Made by a program: the position numbers and the translations under genes
The notes under the pieces: generated by a model
Databases searched by the model: none
What the model was told of the DNA's origin: nothing
The model's input: only the letters and a program-made list of their open reading frames with translations
Part shown: piece by piece, positions 1 to 7,690 of the stretch
Numbering within the stretch: the stretch's first letter is position 1
Layout of the letters: each line of letters begins with the position of its first letter
Source of the DNA: JADJOM01 sp963817435
GTDB lineage: Bacteria > Gemmatimonadota > Gemmatimonadetes > Gemmatimonadales > GWC2-71-9
DNA: 64,000 nt
Assembly (NCBI GenBank): GCA_963817435.1
Contig: CAWFNY010000001.1
Span: 1,178,001 to 1,242,000 of the forward strand
Direction of reading: 5' to 3'

Positions 1-91
1 AGATCTCGAGCCCGGCGACCCCCGCGAGGAACTCGCTCGGGACCTCCGACCAGAGCCGGAGCGCCAGGGCCTCGAAATCGGCGTAACGCAT
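1..91 (-). CDS. Putative zincin-like metallopeptidase family protein, N-terminal fragment
   Basis: An open frame starts with ATG at 91 and runs off the left edge of the window, giving 30 residues beginning MRYADFEALALRLW and continuing SEVPSEFLAGVAGLEI. The pattern FEALA..LW..VP.EFL.GV resembles the N-terminus of the small bacterial metallopeptidase (zincin-like) family, whose HExxH motif would lie beyond the window. It is divergent from nothing and lies 17 bp downstream of the stop of the PLP enzyme on the same strand, so the two may be co-transcribed. The family call rests on a short stretch and is tentative; the existence of a gene is better supported than its name. Confidence 0.45.
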   Translation of the reverse strand, partial: MRYADFEALALRLWSEVPSEFLAGVAGLEI

Positions 92-107
92 CGGAACGTA
101 CCGCGGG

Positions 108-1409
108 CTACACGGCTTCCAGCGCCTGACCCATATCGGCGACGATGTCCTCGAAGTGCTCCACCCCGACGGACAGCCGGACCAGCCCTGCCGTAACACC
201 CATCCGCTCCTTTTCTTCGGCCGGCACGTCGGCGTGAGTCATGGAGTAGGGATGCTCCGCGAGCGACTCCGTTCCCCCGAGGCTCACCGCGAGTTTCACC
301 AGCGACAGCGCGTTCAGGAACCGGAACGCCCCCGCCTCCCCACCCTCGACTTCAAAGGCGATGAGCGAACCCGGCGCACTGCACTGGCGCCGGTAGGTTG
401 CGTACATCGGGTGGTCCGGCTCGAGATGCCCCAGGTAGTGGACGGCGCGGACCCGCGGGTGATCGCGGAGGAAGTCCGCGACGTACCGCGCGTTCTTCAT
501 CGACGCCGTCATTCGCATCTTGAGCGTTTCGAGGCTGCGCAGCAGGAGCCATCCCGTCCACGGGCCCGCCATGGTGCCGAGAAACGTCCGGAGCGCGCGG
601 ACCGGCGCGAGGGCCGCCGCTGAACCGAGGCAGGCACCGGCGATGAGGTCGCTGTGCCCGCCGAGAAACTTGGTCGCGGAGTAGACGACGAGATCGGCGC
701 CGTGCTTGAGCGGCTGCTGCCACAGCGGCCCGAGAAAGGTGTTGTCGATGACCACCATCGGGCGCCGGTCGCCGCGGGCCAGGCGCCCCGCAAAGTCCGC
801 CACACTCCGGATGTCCACCAGTGCGTTGGTCGGATTGGCCGGGGTCTCGATCAGGATCGCCGCGACCGGACGGCCGGCAATCTCGGCCACCAGTGAGGGT
901 TCGAGCTGTGGCACTGGAATCCCGGCGGCGAAGCCCACCGGCGTGACACCGTACTGGGTGAAGAAATGCCGCAACAGGTGCTCCGAGCCGCCGTACAAGG
1001 GCGTGCTGAACAGGATCACATCGCCGGGGCGGGCATACGCCAGCAGCGTGGTGGAGATGGCCGCCATCCCGCTCGCGAAGACCGTGCAGGCCTCGGCACC
1101 GTCCCACACTGTCAGGCGATCCTCGAGCACTTCAAGGTCGGGATTGTTCAGCCGGCTGTAGATGAGCCCGGAACGCTCCTCGAGTCCCTGCTGGCGGAGT
1201 CCGTAGGCGACTTCGAAAAACGCCTTCCCCTGTTCGGCGCTCTCGAAGACGAAGGTCGATGTCTGGAAGATGGGGCACTTGATGGCGCCTTCGGACAGCT
1301 TCGGATCGTATCCGAAACTCATCATCAGGCTCTCGGGCCGCAGGGGCCTGCCCTTGATGCTGGTCTTGTGTGCGTCCTTGGACCGGTCGCGTGGCACGGG
1401 GGCTCCCAT
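108..1409 (-). CDS. Cystathionine gamma-synthase family PLP enzyme (Cys/Met metabolism)
   Basis: This 433-residue protein belongs to the Cys/Met-metabolism PLP-dependent enzymes (cystathionine gamma-synthase, cystathionine gamma-lyase, methionine gamma-lyase), which work at the gamma-carbon of homoserine- or methionine-type substrates in the cytoplasm. The PLP-binding lysine is K247 in SATKFLGGHSD; the phosphate-cup region is FASGMAAIST (about 111-120) and the cofactor-ring aspartate lies in VVIDNTFLGP (219-228). The N-terminal block LRPESLMMSFGYDP followed by SEGAIKCPIFQTSTFVF is typical of a subgroup usually annotated only as cystathionine gamma-synthase family. The start at 1409 was chosen because the frame upstream of it (to 1493) shows no family similarity. 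Synthase and lyase activity cannot be told apart from sequence alone. It stands alone between glyS and the left edge. Confidence 0.85.
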   Translation of the reverse strand: MGAPVPRDRSKDAHKTSIKGRPLRPESLMMSFGYDPKLSEGAIKCPIFQTSTFVFESAEQGKAFFEVAYGLRQQGLEERSGLIYSRLNNPDLEVLEDRLTVWDGAEACTVFASGMAAISTTLLAYARPGDVILFSTPLYGGSEHLLRHFFTQYGVTPVGFAAGIPVPQLEPSLVAEIAGRPVAAILIETPANPTNALVDIRSVADFAGRLARGDRRPMVVIDNTFLGPLWQQPLKHGADLVVYSATKFLGGHSDLIAGACLGSAAALAPVRALRTFLGTMAGPWTGWLLLRSLETLKMRMTASMKNARYVADFLRDHPRVRAVHYLGHLEPDHPMYATYRRQCSAPGSLIAFEVEGGEAGAFRFLNALSLVKLAVSLGGTESLAEHPYSMTHADVPAEEKERMGVTAGLVRLSVGVEHFEDIVADMGQALEAV

Positions 1410-1590
1410 GAGGTGGGTGGTTATGCGCGGACCTACTGCCGGGTGCGCAATGCGGTCAGCGGGAGCGACCTCCCATCCAGGCCTCACCCCCACGCGTCCG
1501 CTGCAGTGCGGCGAGAGCCGCCGGGACCGTCAGGGCAGGTATCGCGCCGGGGGGAGAGAATCGAGACTCCCTCCCCGGGGCGCCAGGCGG

Positions 1591-2919
1591 CTAGCCGACG
1601 CGCTCGCGAATCCACCCCGAGAGCTGATCCTGGTGGATGCGGATCTGGGTCATCGCATCCCGCTCGCGCACCGTGACGGTGCCGTCGCTGACGGTCTGAC
1701 CGTCGATGGTGCAGCAGAAGGGCGTCCCCGCCTCGTCCATCCGCCGGTAGCGCCGCCCGATGGCACCGCTGTCATCGTAGAAACAGGGAAAGTGCCTCTT
1801 GAGATCATGAAAGAGCCGGTCCGCCAGTTCCGGCATGCCGTCCTTCTTCACGAGGGGCAGTACCGCCGCCTTGATCGGCGCGATCGTCGGGTGGAAGCTC
1901 AGCACTACGCGGGTCTCTCCCTCGACCTCCTCTTCACGATAGGCATCGACAAGGGTCGTGAGGGTCACCCGGTCTGCACCGGCGGAGGTCTCCACGATGA
2001 ACGGCAGGAAGCGCTCATTGGTGGCCTGATCGAAGTACTCCAGCTTCTTCCCGGAGTACTCCTGGTGCCGGCCCAGATCGAAGTCGCTCCGGTTGTGGAT
2101 CCCCTCGATCTCGTTCCACCCGAAGGGGAACTCGTACTCGATGTCGTACGCCGCCTTGGCGTAGTGGGCCAGTTCGCCCGGACCGTGGACGTGCCAGCGC
2201 AGCTTGGCCGGGGCCAGCCCGATCGAGTGGTGCCACGACATCCGCCATTCGCGCCAGCGCTCGAACCACTCCTCGTCGGTGCCGGGCTTCACGAAGAACT
2301 GCATCTCCATCTGTTCGAATTCGCGGGTCCGGAAGATGAAGTTTCCGGGCGTGATCTCATTGCGAAAGGCCTTGCCGATCTGGGCAATACCGAAGGGCAC
2401 CCGCTGGCGTGAGGAATTGAGAACGTTCTGATAGTTGACGTAGATCCCCTGGGCCGTCTCCGGACGGAGGTAGATCACCGCCGCCGACTCCTCCACCGGC
2501 CCCATGAAGGTCTTGAACATCAGGTTGAACATCCGCGGCTCGGTGAGCTCGCAGGTACTGTGCTCCCCCGGCTTCTTGCTCGGCTTCTGCGGGCACCGCG
2601 CATCTTCCAGCTTGTCGGCGCGGAAGCGCGCCTTGCAGGTCTTGCAGTCGACCAGCGGATCGGTGAACCCGGCCACGTGCCCCGACGCTTCCCAGACCCG
2701 CGGATGCATGAGGATCGCGGCATCGAGACCCTCGATGTCGTCCCGCGCATGGACCATCGCCCGCCACCAGCGGTCCTTGATGTTCTTCTTGAGCTCGACG
2801 CCGAGGGGTCCGTAATCCCAGACCGAACCCAGGCCGCCGTAGATCTCGGAAGATTGAAATACGAAGCCGCGGCGCTTGCAGAGCGACACGAGCTTGTCCA
2901 TGAGAGTGGTATCAGCCAT
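1591..2919 (-). CDS. glyS: Glycine--tRNA ligase (homodimeric, class II)
   Basis: The 442-residue product is the alpha2-type glycyl-tRNA synthetase that charges tRNA-Gly with glycine. It opens with MDKLVSLCKRRGFVFQSSEIYGG and contains the class II signature regions: GLGSVWDYGPLGVELK near the N-terminus, the motif 2 region around FRNEITPGNFIFRTREFEQME, and the C-terminal anticodon-binding domain (APIKAAVLPL onward). ATG at 2919 gives the usual family N-terminus; the frame is open 21 codons further but that extension (MAPRLALLASQLHS) has no family likeness. It is a stand-alone gene; no T-box leader elements were recognised upstream. Confidence 0.95.
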   Translation of the reverse strand: MADTTLMDKLVSLCKRRGFVFQSSEIYGGLGSVWDYGPLGVELKKNIKDRWWRAMVHARDDIEGLDAAILMHPRVWEASGHVAGFTDPLVDCKTCKARFRADKLEDARCPQKPSKKPGEHSTCELTEPRMFNLMFKTFMGPVEESAAVIYLRPETAQGIYVNYQNVLNSSRQRVPFGIAQIGKAFRNEITPGNFIFRTREFEQMEMQFFVKPGTDEEWFERWREWRMSWHHSIGLAPAKLRWHVHGPGELAHYAKAAYDIEYEFPFGWNEIEGIHNRSDFDLGRHQEYSGKKLEYFDQATNERFLPFIVETSAGADRVTLTTLVDAYREEEVEGETRVVLSFHPTIAPIKAAVLPLVKKDGMPELADRLFHDLKRHFPCFYDDSGAIGRRYRRMDEAGTPFCCTIDGQTVSDGTVTVRERDAMTQIRIHQDQLSGWIRERVG

Positions 2920-3280
2920 CGCGCGTTGCTTGGGTAGCGGGGAATGGAGCTGCGAAGCCAGCAAAGCTAGGCGGGGAGCCATGCTCCAGCAAGCCGCTCG
3001 GCGCCCAACTCATTGCCGGATAATCGCTTGTGGGATCGCGGCGAGCATGATACTCTGGAGGTTGGTTGGGGAGGGCCGGGCCCACCGGAATCCGACCCAA
3101 CTTCAAGCGGCCCAAGCATTTCGCGGCGGTTTGCGAGAGGCCCACCTGTCGCGTGGATGCTGCGACAACAGGCCAAACCCTCATCCAGCCGTGAGATGCA
3201 GGAATCGCTTCGAAAGGCTTGCTTCTTGCCCCTCCAGGCCGGACGAGGGGAACAGGAGGCGGTGGGCCCCGGTGCAACGT
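2920..3280. other. Intergenic region between glyS and the pilus operon
   Basis: About 360 bp separate the divergent glyS gene and the regulatory region of the minor-pilin operon. Open frames exist on both strands but have no recognisable family signature and no good ribosome-binding site. There is an imperfect inverted repeat around 3061-3106 (GGTTGGGG against CCCAAC). No convincing sigma70-type promoter was identified for glyS, although it must be transcribed from here. Confidence 0.5.
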
Positions 3281-3296
3281 TGTGATCGGGCTCACA
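3281..3296 (+). promoter_or_regulatory. CRP/FNR-type palindromic operator
   Basis: The sequence TGTGATCGGGCTCACA is a perfect TGTGA-N6-TCACA palindrome, identical to the consensus half-sites bound by cAMP receptor proteins of the CRP/FNR superfamily. It is centred at 3288.5, about 60 bp upstream of the cyclic-di-GMP aptamer and 150 bp upstream of the first pilin start codon, a location suited to activation of the pilus transcript. No clear -10 element could be assigned, so activation versus repression is open. Confidence 0.6.
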
Positions 3297-3348
3297 TCAC
3301 CCCAGATGGCTCTGCGCCAACCATTGGACGGGCCTTGCTTCGCGGGGC

Positions 3349-3426
3349 TTCCAGTGAACGGCAAACCGTCGGCGACGACGGGACGCAAAGCCAGGGGTCT
3401 CCCCGAGATGGCCCGGCTGCCTGGAG
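3349..3426 (+). promoter_or_regulatory. Cyclic-di-GMP-I (GEMM) riboswitch
   Basis: The leader shows the defining GEMM-I elements: GGCAAACC at 3360-3367, a 6-bp stem (CCGTCG/CGACGG, 3366-3371 and 3376-3381) capped by the GNRA tetraloop GCGA at 3372-3375, the invariant GGGACGCAAAGCC at 3380-3392, and a second hairpin whose 3' arm reads GATGGCCCGG followed by CTGCC (3408-3421), which carries the bulge expected for a tetraloop receptor. The closing P1 stem pairs TTCCAG (3349-3354) with CTGGAG (3421-3426). The 3' strand of P1 contains the GGAG Shine-Dalgarno (3423-3426) of the first pilin gene, so ligand-stabilised P1 should hide the ribosome-binding site. The aptamer identity is established knowledge of the Rfam GEMM family; the OFF direction is inference. 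Confidence 0.9.
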
Positions 3427-3431
3427 ACAAC

Positions 3432-4040
3432 ATGCAGGATCGTGGTATCCCATCCCAGTCGTCCCTGGCTCCGCGGCCCCGCCGCCGGAGCGCCGCGGGT
3501 TTCTCCCTGGTCGAACTGCTGATCGTCATCATCATCATCGGGATCGTCACCACCATGGCGATTCCGAGCATTGATGCCGACGTCTACCGGATCAATTCCG
3601 CCGTCCGCGGGCTGAACGCCGCGCTCATGTATTCCGAGCGCCAGGCGATCTCACTCCAGCATGACGTCCGGGTGTCGATCGACACGGCCGGGCGCCGCCT
3701 GCGCATCCATGAAGATGCGAACAACGACGGCATTATCCAGAACACCGAACGCGTCACCTACACGACGCTCGACTCCAGCATCGTCTTCAGCCGGGGTGCC
3801 GCGCCGGCGATGCCCTTCGGCGGTGCCGCGGTGAACTTCACCCGCACCCAGGGCGGCCTGCCGGTCATCATTTTCCGCCGTGACGGCACCGCCAGCGAGA
3901 ACGGCGGGTTCTACATCGTTCCGGTCAAGAGCAAGGTCCGCAACATCGCCAAGAACGTGCGCGCGGGCGAAATCATCCGATCGACGGGCCGGGTGGCCTG
4001 GTGGAGCTACTCCAACAGCACCTGGGTGCGAGGCAATTGA
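3432..4040 (+). CDS. Type IV pilus minor pilin, FimT/GspH-like
   Basis: A 202-residue prepilin with a class III (type IV pilin) leader: the peptidase site is G23|F24 in AAGFSLVELLIV, Glu at +5 is E28, and a hydrophobic helix VELLIVIIIIGIVTTMAIP follows. The rest resembles the GspH/FimT domain (ALMYSERQAISLQHDVRVSID). ATG at 3432 is preceded by GGAG at 3423-3426 with a 5-nt gap; the upstream ATG at 3408 lies inside the riboswitch fold and was rejected. The leader peptide is longer than usual (23 residues, Arg-rich). It is the first gene of a four-gene operon and the one whose translation the riboswitch would control; it is likely a priming or minor subunit of the pilus in the inner membrane/periplasm. 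Confidence 0.88.
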   Translation: MQDRGIPSQSSLAPRPRRRSAAGFSLVELLIVIIIIGIVTTMAIPSIDADVYRINSAVRGLNAALMYSERQAISLQHDVRVSIDTAGRRLRIHEDANNDGIIQNTERVTYTTLDSSIVFSRGAAPAMPFGGAAVNFTRTQGGLPVIIFRRDGTASENGGFYIVPVKSKVRNIAKNVRAGEIIRSTGRVAWWSYSNSTWVRGN

Positions 4041-4042
4041 TC

Positions 4043-4414
4043 ATGTCCAATCGTCGCGGCTTTTCACTCATCGAGGTCATGGTCGCACTCGTGATCCTGA
4101 GCATCGTCCTGCTCGGGCTCGGCCGGTTCGTGGCGAGCTTCCTCCATACCGTCGGCACGACCACGACCAAGACCGCCGCCACCGAAGTGGCGGCCGGTTA
4201 CATGGCGACGATCCAGGCGGACCCGACGTATCCCCTCCCGTCGATCTATGCCGGCACGGTGACAGGCATCGGGAACTATCCGAACATGAAGCGGGTCACG
4301 ACCACCACCCGGGTCACCTCCGGAGGGTCCGACTACACCACCGTGACGGTGCGGGTCACGGAGCCCACCCTGCGAGACACCGTCAACATCACAACCGTGG
4401 TGGCGGCCCCATGA
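4043..4414 (+). CDS. pilV: Type IV pilus minor pilin/modification protein, PilV-like
   Basis: A 123-residue prepilin beginning MSNRRGFSLIEVMVALVILS, with cleavage predicted after G6 and Glu at +5 (E11). The length and N-terminus fit the PilV/GspI group of minor pilins, which join PilW and PilX in a tip complex that primes pilus assembly. It starts 2 bp after the stop of the first pilin gene and its TGA overlaps the ATG of the next gene (ATGA), so the four genes are translated as a coupled operon. The Thr/Val-rich body after the helix is typical of these pilins but poorly conserved, so the PilV label reflects position and size as much as sequence. Confidence 0.8.
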   Translation: MSNRRGFSLIEVMVALVILSIVLLGLGRFVASFLHTVGTTTTKTAATEVAAGYMATIQADPTYPLPSIYAGTVTGIGNYPNMKRVTTTTRVTSGGSDYTTVTVRVTEPTLRDTVNITTVVAAP

Positions 4415-5595
4415 ACAGCAAGCGCGCCGGATTCACGCTGGTCGAAGTCATGATCGCGATGGTGGTCCTCGGATTCGTGATGGGGGCCGCGATCAGCGTC
4501 TTCCGGTCTCAGAGCACCAACTTCCGGGTCGGCGGCCAGCGGCTCGAACTGGAGCAGAACCTCCGGTACGCGGTGGGCACCCTCGACCGCGTCGTGCGCA
4601 CCGCCGGCGCGGGAACCACCGCCAGCCAGCCGATGTTCGTGTACGGTGACACCCTGACCCTCGCGGTAAACGCCGACTACACCGACAGCGTGACCCCGAC
4701 GAACGCGGTGTACTACAACCCCGACGCACCGCCCGGCTCATTCACGGCGCTTCCGGTCGGTTCGGCGTACGTCCTGCCGAACACGGCGTTCACCTACCCG
4801 TCGATGACCTACCTGGACAACAACGGGACCCCGGGCGCGGCGGAGACGATCGTGATCTACTTCCGTCCCGACTCGAGCACCACGGACCCGAACGACTATG
4901 TCATGATGATGCGGGTGAACGCCCTGCCCGCGGAACTCATCGCCCGCAACATCTACAAGGTCCCGAACACGCCGTTCTTCCGCTACTACGTTCACCGGAC
5001 GACCCTGGCGGTACCGCCGGCGACCCGGGACTCCAACATTGTCTGCCCCAGCGCGACCTGCCCTGGGCCGATCAGCCACGCGGTTGCGCTGCACAACAGC
5101 GCGGCGGATACCAACGGCACCGGCTCCGCCCTGGCCGACAGTGTCAAGGCGGTGCAGATCAACATTCGGGTGACCAATGGCTTGACGGGCGCCGATCAGC
5201 GCTTCCGCGACGTCACGTCGCTCTCACGCCTGCCCAACAACGGGCTCATCCAGCTTCGGACCTGCGGAGCGGTCCCCCTGCTGGCGGGACCGCTGACCGT
5301 CCTCCCCAGTCCGGCAGGCGGCCTCTGGCCCCAGTCCGGCGACAGCCTGAAGTGGCCCGCATCAGCGGATGAAGCGGGCGGTGAGCGCGACATCCAGAAC
5401 TACAACATCTACCGGCGGATCCCGCCGGCGGTGAACTGGGACATTCTCTCGAGCATGCCCGCGAACCAGGCGAACTACGCCTACTTCGACGGCAACGTTT
5501 CGGTCGGGACGGTCTACGACTACGCCGTCGGTGCCTCGGATTGCACGCCGAATGAATCGCCGCTGATCATCCAGAACGCAGTGGCGCCCCAGTGA
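4411..5595 (+). CDS. pilW: Type IV pilus minor pilin, PilW-like
   Basis: A 394-residue prepilin beginning MNSKRAGFTLVEVMIAMVVLGF, with cleavage after G7 and Glu at +5 (E12). The large globular C-terminal region (residues about 40-394) has PilW/GspJ-like features, including LEQNLRYAVGTLDRVVRTAG just after the helix. The C-terminal 60 residues (NYNIYRRIPPAVNWDILSS and onward) resemble a fibronectin/Ig-like strand pattern, unusual for PilW and possibly an added adhesive module. It overlaps pilV by ATGA and is followed by pilX. It probably acts in the minor-pilin priming complex at the pilus tip. Confidence 0.8.
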   Translation: MNSKRAGFTLVEVMIAMVVLGFVMGAAISVFRSQSTNFRVGGQRLELEQNLRYAVGTLDRVVRTAGAGTTASQPMFVYGDTLTLAVNADYTDSVTPTNAVYYNPDAPPGSFTALPVGSAYVLPNTAFTYPSMTYLDNNGTPGAAETIVIYFRPDSSTTDPNDYVMMMRVNALPAELIARNIYKVPNTPFFRYYVHRTTLAVPPATRDSNIVCPSATCPGPISHAVALHNSAADTNGTGSALADSVKAVQINIRVTNGLTGADQRFRDVTSLSRLPNNGLIQLRTCGAVPLLAGPLTVLPSPAGGLWPQSGDSLKWPASADEAGGERDIQNYNIYRRIPPAVNWDILSSMPANQANYAYFDGNVSVGTVYDYAVGASDCTPNESPLIIQNAVAPQ

Positions 5596-5624
5596 GTACC
5601 TACGACCCCCAGCAGGAGCAGGAT

Positions 5625-7592
5625 ATGCGGACGACGCACCGAATGGTGGCGAACGAACGAGGCGTGGCGCTCATCATGACGCTGATGCTCGCCATGATCG
5701 TCGCCAGCCTCGCGATCGGCATCATCATGATGATGGGGAATACCAACCTCATCACCAAGTTCCACGCCAAGGAAGCAATGATGGAAGGCGCGGCCGACGC
5801 CGGGCTCGAATGGGGCCGCAATCAGCTCAATGCGAACGCCACGGTCCTGCCGCTCACCGGCTACGTCACGCTCGCGTCGGGGGCCACAGTGCTCGATGCC
5901 TCGGGCGCCGTGATCCCGGGGTTCACCCGGTCGGTCTACGCCGGGCGGAGCGGCAACACCACCGGGCAGTTCGGCGTCTACGCCAGCATCATCTCGGAGA
6001 TCCGCGATGCCCGCGGCGCCGTGGTGGTGCGCCGCGTGCAGCTGTCGCAGGACTCCTTCGCGAAGTACGCCGAGTTCACCGACACCTTCCCGTCGGGGCT
6101 TTGCGTGGGGTACGGCAACGTGAAGTTCGGTCCAGTGCACTCCAACACCAACTACAACCTCTGCGGCGTCGGGCCGGCCATCTTCAACGGGCTGCTGACC
6201 GTCCATGGCTCGATTTCGAATCAGAGCGTGGGCACCTACAACAAGGGCTTCAAGACCGGCGTGCCGGTCATCCCGATGCCGACCCCGGTGCAACTCGCGT
6301 CGGTGCTGCCGATCGCGCAGGCCGCGAACATGAACATCACCGGCGATGCCAATCTGACCCGGACCGACCCGGATACCCGGATCGAGTTCATCGGGATCGA
6401 CCTCGATAACGACGGTGACATCACCGATGCCAACGAGGGCTTCTTCCGCGTCTTCAAGGCCCGCATCACTGGCACCTCGACGACCGATGCGAACAATCGT
6501 GCCTACGTGAATGCGCGGCGGTGGCCGAACAGTCCGTCCTTGTACGGCAGTTCGAGCACGACGGCGGCCGCGGACCCCATGTACTTCTCGCCCAACTGCG
6601 GCGGCCTCCAGACCACGAGCGCGCTCATCTCCGCTCCCACGAGCTGGATCACGGCGGACTCCATCAGCCGCTCCGGCGCAACCAACGCCGTCAAGCTCAC
6701 GGCCTATCGCCAGGCACAGGGAGCGGTCGTGGGCAACGCCCGGCGCTGCTACCTGGGCGGCGACGAGAACCTCACCGGTGGGGTCTGGCAGGTGACTCCT
6801 TCGGTCTCAACGAACAACCCCACACCCTTCGGGGACTGGCTCGTGTACCCGGGGTGGGGCGGAGCACCGCCGGCATCCGTCGTCAACGGACTGGCCCGCT
6901 CCGGCCGGGTCGGCGTCGTGGGCAGCGCCGCCGCAGCCACACAGGCGGCGGTCATGGCCCCCTACCTGTGGCCCCTCGACCGCTCCTGGAACCTCAACAT
7001 CCAGGGCGTGATCTACGTGGCCGGAAGCGTCGCGGCGAGCGGGAACGTCCGCGGTCAGGTGCTGCTCGCCGCCACCGGCAACATCATGCTGGACGACGAC
7101 CTCATCTACGTGACGCCGCCGAATACGACCTGTGCCGACATGCTGGGCTATACGACACCCAAGGGCATCAGGATGGCGGACAACGCGGTGAACAGTCCGT
7201 TCCTGGTGCAAAGCGCCTACGTGAGCGGATTCGACGACACGCCGAGCGAGAGCTATAACGGCGTATTCCTGGCTCTCACGACCTTCGACGGCGAGAATCC
7301 GACCAGCGGTGCAAACGCCTCCACGCCGACGGCCGGACGCGAGGACTGCCCGGTCGGCCAGAAGCAGGGGCGCGGCTGCGACATCGTGATCGGCGGCCTC
7401 ATTCAGCGGAACGCCGGCGCGACCGCCTCGACCTCGGGAGCAGGCTGGAACGACCAGTACAGCTACGATGTCTGTTCGTTCCGCAATCCGCCGCCGTACT
7501 TCCCGACCACCGGTCGCTACGCGCGCTACCAGTACTACGAGATCGACCCGGTCGGCTTCAACGTGGCGAACTGGTACGCCGCCAATCAGTAG
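5625..7592 (+). CDS. PilX-like type IV pilus assembly protein
   Basis: A 655-residue protein with an N-terminal PilX-type segment, RGVALIMTLMLAMIVASLAIG, in which the pilin-like hydrophobic helix is not preceded by the GF(S/T)LxE cleavage motif, as is usual for PilX/GspK relatives. The body is Asn/Thr/Gly-rich, with calcium-binding-like Asp runs (DLDNDGDITDANEG near 272-285) and a central region that looks secreted. ATG at 5625 has an AGGAG at 5614-5618; an alternative GTG at 5592 overlaps the pilW stop (GTGA) and would add 11 residues. It is much longer than classical PilX (about 200 residues), so it may also carry a PilY1-like or adhesin role. It is the last gene before a strong terminator. 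Confidence 0.72.
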   Translation: MRTTHRMVANERGVALIMTLMLAMIVASLAIGIIMMMGNTNLITKFHAKEAMMEGAADAGLEWGRNQLNANATVLPLTGYVTLASGATVLDASGAVIPGFTRSVYAGRSGNTTGQFGVYASIISEIRDARGAVVVRRVQLSQDSFAKYAEFTDTFPSGLCVGYGNVKFGPVHSNTNYNLCGVGPAIFNGLLTVHGSISNQSVGTYNKGFKTGVPVIPMPTPVQLASVLPIAQAANMNITGDANLTRTDPDTRIEFIGIDLDNDGDITDANEGFFRVFKARITGTSTTDANNRAYVNARRWPNSPSLYGSSSTTAAADPMYFSPNCGGLQTTSALISAPTSWITADSISRSGATNAVKLTAYRQAQGAVVGNARRCYLGGDENLTGGVWQVTPSVSTNNPTPFGDWLVYPGWGGAPPASVVNGLARSGRVGVVGSAAAATQAAVMAPYLWPLDRSWNLNIQGVIYVAGSVAASGNVRGQVLLAATGNIMLDDDLIYVTPPNTTCADMLGYTTPKGIRMADNAVNSPFLVQSAYVSGFDDTPSESYNGVFLALTTFDGENPTSGANASTPTAGREDCPVGQKQGRGCDIVIGGLIQRNAGATASTSGAGWNDQYSYDVCSFRNPPPYFPTTGRYARYQYYEIDPVGFNVANWYAANQ

Positions 7593-7625
7593 GCCGGTTC
7601 GGACCTGCTCGGCCACACAAACGGG

Positions 7626-7654
7626 AAACCCTCCGGTGAGACACCGGAGGGTTT
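7626..7654 (+). terminator. Bidirectional intrinsic terminator
   Basis: A perfect 13-bp stem, AAACCCTCCGGTG against CACCGGAGGGTTT with the loop AGA, ends in TTTCTTC on the plus strand and in GTTT/AAAC runs on the other. It lies between the converging pilX and ypdA genes and can end transcription from both sides. Confidence 0.9.
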
Positions 7655-7690
7655 CTTCATTTCAGGTCTTGCCTGACGCAGAGAGCGCGC

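Noticed and set aside
2920..3300. T-box leader for glyS
   Set aside because: No antiterminator T-box sequence or specifier loop could be recognised on the minus strand upstream of glyS.
3408..3431. Upstream ATG at 3408 as start of the first pilin gene
   Set aside because: It lies inside the second hairpin of the riboswitch and has no Shine-Dalgarno, whereas ATG 3432 has GGAG at the right distance.
5592..5624. GTG at 5592 as start of the PilX-like gene
   Set aside because: Possible by GTGA overlap with pilW, but ATG 5625 has a better AGGAG and the 11 extra residues are not pilin-like; kept as an alternative.
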